Source: Castor canadensis (lineage: Eukaryota; Chordata; Mammalia; Rodentia; Castoridae). Taken from it: 64,000 nt of DNA. Shown here one piece after another: positions 21,376 through 32,000 of this stretch; within the stretch, counting starts at the first letter, position 1; every line of letters begins with the position of its first letter. The stretch covers positions 47,320,001 to 47,384,000 of the forward strand of contig NC_133397.1 of assembly GCF_047511655.1 (NCBI RefSeq). The letters are read 5' to 3'. Both the position numbers and the translations under genes were made by a program. The notes below the pieces were generated by a model, which saw only the letters and a program-made list of their open reading frames with translations, had not been told where the DNA came from and made no database searches.

Positions 21376-21722
21376 AATCAATTTTCCATTACTATAACAA
21401 AATACCTGAGATAATTTACCTAAAGGGAGAAAAGGTTTATGGTTGCTTATGGTTTTGGAGGTTTAAGACTATGGCTGGATGGCCCTGTTGCTTCTGGGCC
21501 TGCGGTGAGGCAGTGCATCCTGGTGGGAGTGGGTGGATCTGGAATTGAAAGGGAGAGAGGAAGAGACTGGCATCCCACAGTCCCCTTTGAGGGCATGATC
21601 CAATGACCTAAAACTTCATTAGGCTCTACCTCTTAAAGGCTCCACCACCTCCCAATAGTGCCAAACTGAGGGTAAAAACACACTTTTACCACATGGGTCT
21701 GGAGGGCATTTAAACTATAGCT
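21376..21722 (-). mobile_element. MaLR-type LTR (THE1/MST-like), minus strand
   Basis: Reversed MaLR landmarks are present: 'ataacaaaatacctgagata', 'atgatccaatgacctaaaac', 'ggctccaccacctcccaata'. It is a solo LTR remnant with no coding region attached. Confidence 0.75.
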
Positions 21723-22289
21723 ATAGAACTGGACTTGACTGCAGGTGTCTGACTCCAGGGCCTTTACCCTAGCCATCTCGTTGCACTTCCTATTTCTCTT
21801 TGGAGGAAAGAACGAACCATGATTTTACCTGACCTATGTCAGTTAAACTATAATAAAAAGCACTTTGCAAGACTAATGTATAAACCATTTTAGATGGCTT
21901 TAAGGCCAAGAGAAGGTTCTGTAGGGGATGTTGCTTTTTTGGATTGTGCCACTTACCATCTTAGCTGTGAACAGTCAGAAAGGATGTGCCCTGTTCAGGA
22001 TCCTAGGTTTAAACATAGTTATAATAGTTTAAAAAAATATTTACAAATTGGAAAAATGAAATAGATGGTGTATTTCAAGTGTATAGAAAAAGAAGAGAGA
22101 ATAGTATAGTGAACCTACATGTACCCATTATCAATCTTCATTGATTTTCAACTCAGGGACAATTTTGTTTTATCTGCAATCACACCCACTTCTTCCTATC
22201 CTCTCCAGATTATTTCTAAGCAAATGGAGATCTCAAAAATGTTTCATAGGTAAGTAGCTGAGCATGTATTTTTAAAAGATAAAGACTAA

Positions 22290-22520
22290 GCCTGGTGCTG
22301 GTAGCTCACACCTGTAATCCTAGCTACTTGGGAGGCTGAGTTTAGATGGATCAGAGTTTGAGGCCAGCTGGGGTAAATAATTTGAGAGACTCCCACCATC
22401 AATGTCCAAAGTAACCAGAACTAAATGGATTGGATGTGTGGCTCAAGCAGTAGAGCAGCTGCTTTGCAAGCTTGAAGCCGTGAGTTCAAATCCCAGTCCC
22501 ACCAAACAAACAAATAAAAA
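22290..22520 (+). repeat. Dimeric SINE (B1-like + ID-like)
   Basis: Head 'cctggtgctggtagctcaca', ID part 'gtggctcaagcagtagag', B box 'gagttcaaatcccagtccc', and an A-rich tail with CAAA repeats. It is inserted in relic L1 sequence. Confidence 0.88.
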
Positions 22521-22651
22521 AGCATAACCACAATATCACCATGGCACCTAAAATTATAGTAACTTAAAATAATTCAATATGAAGTGCTTGTTCTTATTTC
22601 CATCACTATCACATAGTTCTTAAAAAAAAAAACAGTTTGTTCAAATCAAGA

Positions 22652-22710
22652 TCCAAATAAGCTCCATGAAATGAGATGGTATGCCCTTTAAGTATCTTTT
22701 ACTATTGAAT
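22652..22710. repeat. Inverted repeat, left arm (59 bp)
   Basis: Its reverse complement recurs at 22972-23030 with one mismatch (58 of 59). The 261-bp interior holds relic L1 sequence and an ID SINE. Confidence 0.9.
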
Positions 22711-22854
22711 TTCCCACTCGGGCTTTGTTTCTAAATCATATAATTCAGTTGATTAAAAATACTAAGTTGTCTTTTAGAATTCTCCCAAATCTGGATTTTG
22801 CTGATCCCTGTGGTACTATTTAATACGCTGTGATGTGATGACTGAAAAAGGTTT

Positions 22855-22938
22855 TGTTTTTTGGCAGTATTGGGGTTTGAACTCTGGACCTCAGGCTTGC
22901 TAGGCAGGTGTTCTACCACTTGAGCCACTCCACCAGTG
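22855..22938 (-). repeat. ID-like SINE monomer, minus strand
   Basis: Reversed ID unit ('ggggtttgaactctggacct', 'gctaggcaggtgttctacc', 'cttgagccactcc') in the loop of the inverted repeat. Confidence 0.85.
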
Positions 22939-22971
22939 GATTAACTTTTTATTTATTGTTTACCTAAATAA

Positions 22972-23030
22972 ATTCAATAGTAAAAGATACTTAAAGGGCA
23001 TACCATCTCATTTCATAGAGCTTATTTGGA
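22972..23030. repeat. Inverted repeat, right arm (59 bp)
   Basis: Reverse complement of 22652-22710 with a single G/A mismatch. The match stops sharply at both ends. Confidence 0.9.
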
Positions 23031-23270
23031 ACCTATCCTTAGGGACACATCTTTTTAATTCCTTTTGTCCTTCACATTTCTCTTATTTTGAAATTTTTTT
23101 CCATATAGTTAAGGACCATATTTATTTCCTTTTAAGTAAGTGCTTGCTCATATATATTTTCCATAGGGCTATTTTTGTTAAATCAAAGGAAGCTCTTATA
23201 TTTTAGATATCCTTTATCTGTGATATTCATTACAAATATTTTCCCCAGTTTATCATTTATCTTTTCTCTC

Positions 23271-23588
23271 TTTTTTTTATGGTACTGAGGTTTGAACTCA
23301 GGGCCTTGCACTTGCCAGGCAGGTGCTCTACCACTTGAGCCATGCCCCAGCCCTTTTTGCTTTCGTTGTTTTTGAGATAGGGTCTTGCCTGGCCTGGACC
23401 ATGATGCTCCTATTTATGCTTTTCATGTAACTGGGATGACAGGCGTGGATCACCATGCCCAGGCATTACTGGTTGAGATGAGGTCTCTTGAACTACCCAC
23501 CCCCCTCCCGCCCACCACCATCTTGATTGAATCTTGATGCTCTGGATCTCTGTTTCCCCAAAGTAGCTGGATTGCAGCCATTAGCCTC
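23271..23588 (-). repeat. Trimeric SINE (ID + B1-like + second B1-like), minus strand
   Basis: On the plus strand the order is reversed ID (23271-23350: 'gaggtttgaactcaggg', 'cttgagccatgccc'), first B1-like unit ('gagatagggtcttgcctggc' to 'atcaccatgcccaggc'), then a second B1-like unit ('ggttgagatgaggtctcttg' to 'attgcagccattagcc'). The same three-part order recurs at 25829-26157 and 47918-48227. Confidence 0.75.
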
Positions 23589-23977
23589 CCTTTGGTTCCA
23601 GACAGAATGTGACAGCATGAGAAGAAATGACTCCTGCCTTTGGCTGCCCCCTCTCACCCTACCTCTCACTTTGCTCACACCATAGGGGCCTCACACACAT
23701 GTGTGTGGACTCAGCCTGTATGTCTAAGCTTAAGGTATAGTCTCCTCCGCCTATACCACAAACTGCTGTCCTCCCCTGGCCTAGGCGAGCTCACTACAGT
23801 GGAGCAGTCCAGAATATGACCCTGTAAGTGAGTAAAAAGTCTTTGTGAAGGTCATTCTGGGGTTTCAGGTACCTGGAACATGTTCTAAATTGGGTGGGTA
23901 TGGGATTGGTGGGCATGTCTGCTTGCCCTGCTGGAATCACAAGGAAAAGGAGAGTCAAAATGGGGCCCTGGGTTGCT

Positions 23978-24150
23978 TTGTATGTATTTAGCTCATTCAA
24001 TCCTTACAATAATCCAGTGAGATATTATTATACCCATTCTACAGATGAGAAAACCAAGACCCAGAAGGTAAACTGCCTAAGGCCAAAAGACTACTAGGTG
24101 GCCAAGTAAGGATTACCATTTGTGGAGTCTGGCTTGAGTCTTGCCCCCAT
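23978..24150 (+). repeat. MIR element
   Basis: Landmarks 'caatccttacaataatcc', 'cccattctacagatgagaaa' and 'ctgcctaaggccaaa' in the MIR order. Confidence 0.75.
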
Positions 24151-25098
24151 CACACAATTTTCAGATACTTTATGTGTACAGTATTAACCTATCCCACACC
24201 AGTGCTCAAATATTATGTTTCTAAATATATATTCACTCAACAAAGTGGTTGCTATGAACTCTATTTTTGGCAATCGTCTGAGCCTTTTTTTGTAGAAGAG
24301 TTATGATATCTCTAAGATACCGTTTAGCTCCAGAATCTTGATTCTTAGTTGGAGACCTTCCAAGTTCCTCTTCAATATAAACTTGAGCAATATACTGGAA
24401 CATATACCTGAAGGTAACACAAAATTATCAATAATTATTACTAGCAGTAATTACTAAAATCTTATTTCATGAAATACCTAGCAGTGAGATTGCTGCACAT
24501 CTTCAAAAATTTTAAACACAGATCAACACCTTCTGTAGGAAGCACTCATTGCTTTTATTAGCAAATACTAGGAAAACCTGATAGCTAAGAAAGGGCTAAA
24601 AATTGAGGGAACTGTAGTGTAACAGTGCAATAGGAAGTTAAAATACCTTAGAAGAGATCATTATAAACATTCAAAAAATGTGGTTAGGTATTTCTCAGTA
24701 TGGATTCTAGATAGGCACATTAATCAGCCCACAAGGCCACCTAGGAACAATGTACAATGATGCCAGATTCAGTGGTTCGTATCCATCAACTAGATGTCGC
24801 TCCTATTATACTTAACCAAAAACATTTGCAATGTTCTGGAAGTATAGCATATGTTATTAGCTATATGGCTAATTTTTCACATTCTTTCACTGAGATTAGA
24901 GCTCTCATACAAGTGTTTCAATAGGGGCTTTATCAAGACTGAAGTGTTACCCATAGGAAAAAAGAATTACTACCAGCGTTAATGTCTGGGTTAAGAAATA
25001 GCAAGTGGTGTGCTGATGTTATAAATGTTCATTGCAGATTGGTTTTCAGGCAAATCAGACTTTTTGCGCAGTCTCAGCCAGTTACGTGTTCATTGGTT
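24151..25098. other. Single-copy AT-rich DNA, nothing recognised
   Basis: No gene, repeat or motif that I can support. Confidence 0.3.
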
Positions 25099-25207
25099 GT
25101 TTTTTTGAAACAGGGTCTCACTATAAAGACAGGCTGGCCTTGCACTTGTGAACTTCCTATCTTGGAGTAGAGGGATTACCAGTGTGTACCACAACACTGG
25201 GCCCAAC
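25099..25207 (-). repeat. B1-like SINE monomer, minus strand
   Basis: Reversed B1: 'tttgaaacagggtctcacta', 'aggctggccttgcac', 'ggattaccagtgtgtaccac'. No ID half. Confidence 0.75.
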
Positions 25208-25784
25208 TAGTTTCATTTGAAAGACAGACTGGTGTCTAGGAATGATTTTTAGAGTAAATCTTTTTCAAACATGGATTAAAGCAGCCTTTTCTACCCATCT
25301 GACCTGAGCCTTTCATGTTACCTGAATTGAATAGAAATATAGGGGAATCCCATCTTCTATTAAAAAATCATGGCAAGCTTTCATTGATTTGGTCTTCTCT
25401 TAGACAGTACTGTTGACCATAGCTCAACAGACAAAACCTCACTATCCTTTGCTGGAAATGTTTGAAAAGAGATGGGGGAAGGAAAAACTTTCCATCTTTT
25501 CTTCACAAATGATTGCTAACTGCTCATTCCCTTTATCACTGACATTTTATATCTTCTAATAGAACTTTTACATCTTCCCTAAAATGTTTAGTATTCTGAC
25601 AAAAATGTTAAACACAGGTTCTCAATGACAAATTAAATTTAAAAATCAATCTTTTCCTCTATAAGAAATCAGTTCTTCTCTAAAAATGATTCTGACAGTT
25701 AAGGAATAAAGTAGAGGGAAATGATCAGTATGTACAATACACAGGAAACCAAGATGTGACAACTAAAATGAGCCATACTTTGCT
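25208..25784. other. Single-copy AT-rich DNA, nothing recognised
   Basis: No supportable gene or repeat. Confidence 0.3.
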
Positions 25785-26600
25785 TTTTAGTTTTATTGAG
25801 ATATAATTACAGACTGTACAGTACTCCCATTTATTTATTTTTGGTGGTACTGGAGGTGAACTCAGGGCTTCACTACCAAGTGGTCTTCTACTTAAGCCAT
25901 GTCACCAGCCCTTTTCATTTTAGTTTTCAAATAGGGTCTCACATTATGCATGGTTTGATCTGGACCATTTTCTTCCTATTTGTGCTTCCCCAGATAGCTG
26001 GGATGACAGGCACACACCACCACACCCATCTTTTATTGGTCAAGAAGGGGGTCTAGAGAACTTTTTGCCTGAGCTGACCTTGAACCATGATTCTCCTGAT
26101 CTCTGGTCTGCCTCCTGAGTAGCTAGAATTATAGGCATGAGCTGTTTCATCCATTTAAAGTGGTGTTTAGTATATTCAGAATTGTGCAATCACCACCACA
26201 ATATTATTTTAGAACATTTTTATTACTCCTCCTCCAAAAACATTCCTTTCCCCAGCCTATCCCATTAGCACCACTCACATTTCCTCCACCTCTCCATCTC
26301 CAGCTATAAGTAAACACTAATCTACTTTCTGTCTATATATTTTTGCCTATTCTAGACATTCTATCTGAAAATAGAATCATATAATATGTGTCTTTTGTGA
26401 CTGGCTGCTTTCACCTAGAATAATGTTTTCAAGATTTTCTGTTGTGGCTTGGGTCAGTACTTCATTCCTTTTCCTTGTGGAGCAATATTCCACCATATGG
26501 GTATCCATACTTTATTGATACATTCATCAGCTGATGACTATTTAAATTATTTCTACTCAAGGGCTATTATGAGTAGTGTTGCTATGAACACTCATGCACT
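25785..26600 (-). repeat. Relic L1 3' region (L1M-type), split by a SINE
   Basis: Antisense L1 3' landmarks 'tattgagatataattacaga', 'tgcaatcaccaccacaatat', 'attctatctgaaaatagaat' and 'gggctattatgagtagtgtt'. The trimeric SINE at 25829-26157 interrupts it. Confidence 0.65.
25829..26157 (-). repeat. Trimeric SINE (ID + B1-like + second B1-like), minus strand
   Basis: Same plan as at 23271-23588: reversed ID ('aggtgaactcagggcttcac'), first B1-like unit ('aaatagggtctcacattatg' to 'cacaccaccacacccatc'), second B1-like unit ('attggtcaagaagggggtc' to 'ggcatgagctgtttc'). Confidence 0.78.
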
Positions 26601-26624
26601 TTTCTCCCCTTTTTTGTATTTTTA

Positions 26625-27770
26625 AAAAATTATCATATTATTGTTGTACTGGGGGTACATTGTGACATTTACAAAAGTTCTCACAAAATATCATAGTTGA
26701 ACTCACTCCCTTCATCATTCTCCTTTACCCTCCCTCTCCCCCCATCCCTGGAATAGTTTCAACAGTTCTCATTTTTCCATTTCATACATAAGTACATACT
26801 ATTTCCACTACATTCACCCTCCTACACCCTTTCATTATATCCTCCCCCTCCCACTGGTACCAACCCTCGACAGGAACTGTTTTACCTTCCTGTTCTCTGT
26901 TTTTTAAAAAAGACATTTTTGTTTGTTTAAGATAGCTACACAGGGAGTTTCCTTGCGACATTTCCATGTATATATGTATTATAACCTGAATTGGTTCATC
27001 TCCTCTGCTTTCTCTTCTTTCTCCTTTCTACCTTAGTCCACTTCTTATGGTGATTTCAACAGGTTCATTTCTTGTATAGAAAGTACATCAACCAGTTCCC
27101 CTTAGTGTGAACTGTTTTTCATAATATTGCTTGCATTTGACCTGTTTTCAGAATATTGCTTGTATTTGTATTGTGTCTATCTCCCACATATGAGAGAAAA
27201 CATGTGGCTGTTGTCTTTCTGAGCCTAGCCTACTTCACTTAACATGATGTCCCCCAGTTGCATCCATTTACCTTCAAACCACATGGTCTCATTCTTCCTT
27301 ATGGCTAAATAAAACTCTAGGGTGTATGTGTGTGTGTGTGTGTGTATCATACACACATACACACACACAAACACACATATACTTTTCTTCTTCTTCTTAA
27401 TCCATTCATCAGTTGTAGGGCACCTAAGATACCTTGGCTATTGTGAACACTCATGCGCTTGTTTTTGTGTGGATGTATGTTACTATTTTTCTTGGGTATA
27501 TACCTGGAAGTGGAATTGTGGGTTCATACAGTAACTCCAGATTTAACATTTTGTGGAACTCTCAGATTGTTTTTCAAAATGGATTCATCATTTTACACCT
27601 CACCAATAATGGGTGAGGGTTCAAATTTCTCCAAATCCTTTCCAGAAATCATTATTGGTCTTTGATTATAGCCATTGTAGCAGTGTTAAATGGTATCTCA
27701 TTATGGTTTTAATTTGTATTTCCATGTTGGCTAATGCTGTCTTAAGCATTATCTCATGTGCTACTTTTAT
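26625..27770 (-). repeat. Relic rodent-lineage L1 3' end
   Basis: Antisense 3' UTR and ORF2-tail landmarks: 'cccacatatgagagaaaaca', 'catttaccttcaaaccacat', 'tcttgggtatatacctggaa' and 'atggttttaatttgtatttc'. It is much more diverged than the three young L1 copies and carries no usable frame. A TG/CA microsatellite lies inside. Confidence 0.75.
27322..27378. repeat. (TG)n then (CA)n microsatellite, self-complementary
   Basis: A TG run at 27322-27346 is followed after a few bases by an AC run at 27350-27378, so the two halves can pair as a hairpin. It lies in relic L1. Confidence 0.9.
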
Positions 27771-28559
27771 TTTATCATATTTTATTTAGTGAAGAATGTG
27801 GACTCTAACCCTATTAGTTGATAGATGGTGAAGTATTATTGGCAATTTTTAGAAGTTGAATGGTGTTTAAGTTATGGTGCTAATGAGGTCAAGGCTACAA
27901 GTTCTAGCTCCAAGCAGATTCGGTTAGGTTTGTGCAGATAAATTGTGGTCAACAGCGACTCTCATACACTAACTACTCTATGTTTTGATCGGCTCCTGAT
28001 CCTGCCTGTTATCATGGAGTGGGTGGGTCAATCAAAGTGTATGTCCTAATGACTCCAGACATCATTTCAACAAAAACACAATTTATCATAAATAAATGTT
28101 TTAAGAGCAATAACTTATTATTTTAATAAAAATGGTACATGCTCATTCACAACATTTTGAACCATTATAATGATAGAGAAGAAAGCAACAAAATCTTCCT
28201 AAATGACACTGCTCCAGAAATAAGCAGGTTAGCTTTTGTGAACTATATCCCAGTATCTTGATGTATAGATACAGGTAGATTCCAGGACAGATGGCTGGAT
28301 GGATAGAAATGATTTCATGGGACAGGATTGTATACTACTACTTTTTTAAATCTAAAAAGTTTCATTTCAACTAATTTTATTTGGATCTAACAAAAAAAAA
28401 TGAAAAAAATACTTCAGTGAGACTGAAGAATGAATGGAGTTGTTTCCCTATTAAATTAATACTCACCTTCCATTTTTTAATAATGACATCTCTATTTCTG
28501 ATCCTTTTGTTCATTCCTTGGATAGCTTAATATCATTGTCAGGAAGAAGTAGGTTTTTT
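27771..28559. other. Single-copy AT-rich DNA, nothing recognised
   Basis: No supportable gene or repeat. Confidence 0.3.
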
Positions 28560-28641
28560 TTTTAATTGGGTGCTGGAGATTGAACCCAGGGCTTCACTCA
28601 CGTTAGGCAAGTGTTCTACCATTGAGCCATACCCCCAGCCC
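28560..28641 (-). repeat. ID-like SINE monomer, minus strand
   Basis: Reversed ID: 'gctggagattgaacccaggg', 'gttctaccattgagccatac'. It keeps the 'gaaccc' B box and sits behind a T-run. Confidence 0.8.
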
Positions 28642-28775
28642 AGATTTTAAATGTTTGAGAATGTTCACTAACTTAACACGTCAGTTGGTATAATTCTGAT
28701 TTTGTACTTTCCTTCTCTCAGTACTTATACAGATACTGTTTCATTTTTTCCTTGGCATTGTAGAAAGCTGAGGCA

Positions 28776-28896
28776 AAGCAAGATGTGGTGGGACACTTTT
28801 GTACCCCGAGCACTGGGGAGGCTGAATAAGGAGGATTATGATTTCCAGGCCAGCCCAGGCTACATAGTGAAACCCTGTCTCAGGAAAAAAAGAAAA
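28776..28896 (+). repeat. B1-like SINE monomer
   Basis: 'agatgtggtgggacac', 'cgagcactggggaggctgaa', 'cccaggctacatagtgaaac' then an A-rich end. It faces the minus-strand B1 at 28919-29024. Confidence 0.8.
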
Positions 28897-28918
28897 CAGA
28901 AAGCTGAAGCCAGCCTGA

Positions 28919-29024
28919 TTTTTTTTTTTTTTTGGTGCCTGGGGTGGCCCTCAACTGGGACCCTCCTATCTCTGACTCCCAAGTAGATGGGATTACAGGT
29001 ATGTTCCACTATACCCAATCTGAG
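28919..29024 (-). repeat. B1-like SINE monomer, minus strand
   Basis: A T-run followed by reversed B1 ('ggtggccctcaactggg', 'ctcccaagtagatgggatta'). Diverged. Confidence 0.65.
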
Positions 29025-29273
29025 ATTAGCCTGATTTTTACACCCATCTTCACTGTTGCTTTTTCCTAGATCCCCAGAAAACCTTCTCAATTTTTTAATA
29101 ATAAAAATTTTAAACAGGTAGAAAAATATCTGGCTTCATCAGTTGCAAATATTCTCCATATTAACTTCATCTCTCTCTCTGTGTCTGCATGCATGTTTAT
29201 CTATCTATCTATACCTATTCACATCTTTCTGAGTCATTTGAAGATTAACTGCATGTATTTTTGTTTTGTTGTT

Positions 29274-29478
29274 TTGGGGGAACTGGGGTTTGAACTCAGG
29301 GTTTTGCACTTGAAAGCAGGCACTCTACTGTTTCAGCCACACCTTCCGTCCATTTTGCTCTGGTTATTTTGGAGATGGGGTCTCACAAATTATTTGGCTG
29401 GGCTGACCTTGAATGGCAATTCTCCTTATCTCAGCCTCCCAAATTGCTAGGATTACAGGCATGAGCCACCAGAACCTG
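29274..29478 (-). repeat. Dimeric SINE, minus strand
   Basis: Reversed ID ('ggggtttgaactcagggttt') and then reversed B1-like part ('tattttggagatggggtctc' to 'ttacaggcatgagccacc'). Confidence 0.88.
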
Positions 29479-29769
29479 GGTCAGATAATATTTTATTCCT
29501 AATATTTCCGAATGTTTCCTGAGAACAATACTTTCCTAAGAAAGAACTGTAATTCCTTCCTCTAGTGTCCATTCTGTATTTAAATTGCCCATTTTTGTTT
29601 CTCCTAACATTCTCTTTTGGGACCCTTAAAACAAAACTAAACAAAAACAAAGCTAAATAAAGAAGACCCAGTTAGAATTCACACATTGTATTTGGTTGTT
29701 AGATCTCTTTAGTCTCTTTTATCCAAGAATAGGTTCCTACTTTTTTGTTTTGTTTGTTGTTGTTTCATT

Positions 29770-29997
29770 ACATTTTTTTTTTTTTTTGGATGGGACTGGG
29801 GTTTGAACTCAGGGTTTCATGCTTGCAAAGCAGGAGCTCTACCACCTGAACCACACCTTCAGTCCATTTTGTTCTGGTTATTTTGGAGATGGCATATCAA
29901 GAACTATTTGCCTGGGCTGGCCTCCAAAGATGATCCTTCTGATCTCAGCTTCCCAAGTAGTTCGGATTACAGGCATGAGCCACCAGTGCCCAGCTCA
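29770..29997 (-). repeat. Dimeric SINE, minus strand
   Basis: T-run, reversed ID ('ctggggtttgaactcagggt', 'gagctctaccacctgaacca'), reversed B1-like part ending 'catgagccaccagtgccc'. Confidence 0.9.
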
Positions 29998-30076
29998 TTA
30001 CATTTACTTTTTGATGAGGCAAGACAAGATGGTTATCACCAAGACTTATTTCACACTTTAAGGAAGTTAAATTTTG

Positions 30077-30164
30077 GGGGGTTGAAGGTGAGTTCAAGTG
30101 GTAGAATACTTGCCTACCAAGCACAAAGTCCTGAGTTCAAACCTCAGTATTGCCAAAAAAGAAG
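30077..30164 (+). repeat. ID-like SINE monomer
   Basis: 'agttcaagtggtagaatac' head and 'tgagttcaaacctcagtatt' B-box end with a short A-tail. Confidence 0.8.
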
Positions 30165-30189
30165 TTAATATTTACCGTCATATAGCAAT

Positions 30190-30365
30190 GGTTAACATTT
30201 ATACAATGCTTTTTAACTCTCTTCATATATATCTTGTTTCATTTTCACAACTATATTGTATTGTTATAGTTTATTAAATGAGGAGACTGAAGATCAGAGG
30301 ATTTACTGATTTACAGTTATGATTGAAAGTGGCAGACTTAGAACTTTTCCTCCAACTAATTTAGC
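30190..30365 (+). repeat. MIR element, diverged
   Basis: 'cattttcacaactatattg', 'aaatgaggagactgaagatc' and 'gtggcagacttagaactt' in MIR order. Confidence 0.6.
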
Positions 30366-31149
30366 AATCTAGGGTAGGAAGGCAGTCATTACTTATACTG
30401 AAGATAACTTAGGAAATGAACATGGTCCATTAATTTCTATTTGTTTAGGAGACACCTTTCAACATACTCATATTTTCTCTGGAAAATGTCCCTTCCTTTC
30501 TGGGCTACTCCCACTATCTCTAATTTAGTACCTCAAGGACTACTTGACACCTCAAATAATGCTTTGATTACTACTGTTTTTTAACTTTGAGTCCTCTGTT
30601 CATAAATTGACTCAAAGATTCTTCATTGTTTTAAAATATAGTGCACACCTCTTCACAATCTCTTCATCCCTGCAGACAGCAACTTCTCAGACACTCGGGC
30701 GCTTCTAATCTTCTAGGAGTTCCCTACAGGTCAGAGGACTGCAACGAAGCGTGAGGTAGACGGAAGAATTGAGTAAGCGATTTCATCCATCGTGACCATG
30801 GAAAGAATGTCAGACGTCCAGTCAACCTTTTGCAGCCTCTTAATCACTGGGATTTTGAAATCTCCTCTTCCCAAAGGCTGGTTGTGGCCCCCCAATTTGA
30901 AAATAGGCTATTTCAAAACACAGTGGATTCATAGTTCACCTCAGGAAGCTTTAGGAGAAATGCCACCGGCTTCTGTGTTTGAGGGCCAAAGTTAGCTGTT
31001 CATGTTGTCCTTAAATACCCACGGTCCTCTAATTTAGGAGCAGGTCATAAGAGGGCACATAGGGCCGAGTATTTTTCTTAAACTTGGCAGCACTGCACTT
31101 GAAAAACTAGCATCCATCTGAATAAAGAAGGAAAACCGAGGCAGGAAGC
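30366..31149. other. Single-copy DNA flanking the distal CG-rich island
   Basis: No supportable gene. A 67-codon frame at 30792-30995 lacks any recognisable feature. Confidence 0.3.
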
Positions 31150-31400
31150 TTGAGTCAAGTGCGAGGTGGGGGGGGATTACTGTTGCCGTCGGAGTCAGGC
31201 GCAGAAGTCTTGAGGTGGGCTGTCAAGACAGTCTCCACTCCGCATCCACTGCTGTCCTCCACGGAGACACACCCGCAGCCGGTCTCAGTCACTATGGAAT
31301 GTCAGTGCCGGCAAGCGGTCGCTCTTGGAGAACCACGGTGTCCTCACTGCAGAACTGCAGATTTCGCGGACGCTGGCGCCAGCCTCTGCTGGCGCGCGGG

Positions 31401-31419
31401 ACTCTGGGACTTGTGGTCC
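31401..31419 (-). promoter_or_regulatory. ZNF143/SBS-like site, reverse orientation
   Basis: The reverse complement ggaccacaagtcccagagt matches the ACTACAAnTCCCAGnnTGC consensus well in its core. It lies 37 bp before a second site in the opposite orientation. Confidence 0.6.
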
Positions 31420-31456
31420 GCCTCGCGCGCTCCAGATGCCAGCCAGAGAGAAGAGG

Positions 31457-31475
31457 ACTACATTTCCCAGGATGC
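31457..31475 (+). promoter_or_regulatory. ZNF143/SBS-like site
   Basis: actacatttcccaggatgc is close to the ACTACAATTCCCAGCATGC consensus bound by ZNF143, a frequent proximal-promoter motif. Confidence 0.75.
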
Positions 31476-32000
31476 ACGGGGAGAAGGCGTGAGAGGTAGG
31501 AACTGTCCCAGCTCTTGCGGGCGTCGTGGTTTCCTAGCGCCGCGATCTCGCCTAGTAACCCGTCCCCGCGGTTCCCGAAAGCAGTGCTGTGGCCCCGCCT
31601 CCGGAGCCCCCGCTGGAGGAAGAGCCTGTCTCCCGCGGCGCCCCAGTGACGAAGCCTATCCCCGGGTGCGCGAGGCAGGGAGGGAGGGCAGGCAGAGGAT
31701 TTCGCTCGCCGGTGCGGGATTCCGGACGCGCCGGCAGCGCCGGCTGGCAGCAGAGGTTAGAGGCGGAGAGAGCGGGTATACTCCGCGGCCAAGCGGGATC
31801 GGATGTGGGAGGAGTGCAGGACGCCGCCAGGACAGCATTGCCCGCTCTCCGGGGGCTAGCATCCCTCTGACCGCGGCGGCTGGCTCCCGGAGGGGGTGTG
31901 GGGGAGGGTCGCTGTCTCCGGTGGTCCCTCAGACGACCCCGCCCCCCGCTGGGCTAAAGTCAAGACCTGGGGCCCGCCGGGAGCCGGTAGCCTAGCGCAG

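Larger units (their letters stand above)
22005..22860. repeat. Relic L1 (L1M-type 3' region) interrupted by a SINE
   Basis: The block shows landmarks of a widespread ancient L1 segment: 'agtgaacctacatgtaccca', 'gttcaaatcaagatccaaat', 'tctggattttgctgatccct'. A dimeric SINE (22290-22520) splits it. Part of it (22652-22710) is duplicated in inverted orientation at 22972-23030. Confidence 0.65.
31290..32000. promoter_or_regulatory. Distal CG-rich island, probable promoter or enhancer
   Basis: This block is rich in CG dinucleotides against a CG-poor background and holds a GC box ('ccccgcctcc' near 31594) and two ZNF143/SBS-like sites at 31401-31419 and 31457-31475. A donor-like 'gagaggtagga' follows near 31492. 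It is separated from the EML6 island by about 600 bp of AT-rich DNA. It could start an alternative EML6 leader or a divergent non-coding RNA. The long frame through it (31150-31995) is best explained by high GC, not coding. Confidence 0.65.

Noticed and set aside
22290-22520. tRNA-like A and B boxes in ID-type SINEs as possible tRNA genes
   Set aside because: The cloverleaf is not maintained, the units carry A-tails and occur in dozens of copies: they are SINEs, not tRNA genes.
31150-31995. 281-codon open frame through the distal CG-rich island
   Set aside because: Arg/Gly/Pro/Ser composition is what GC-rich DNA yields in any frame; overlapping frames on both strands are equally open and no domain is recognisable.
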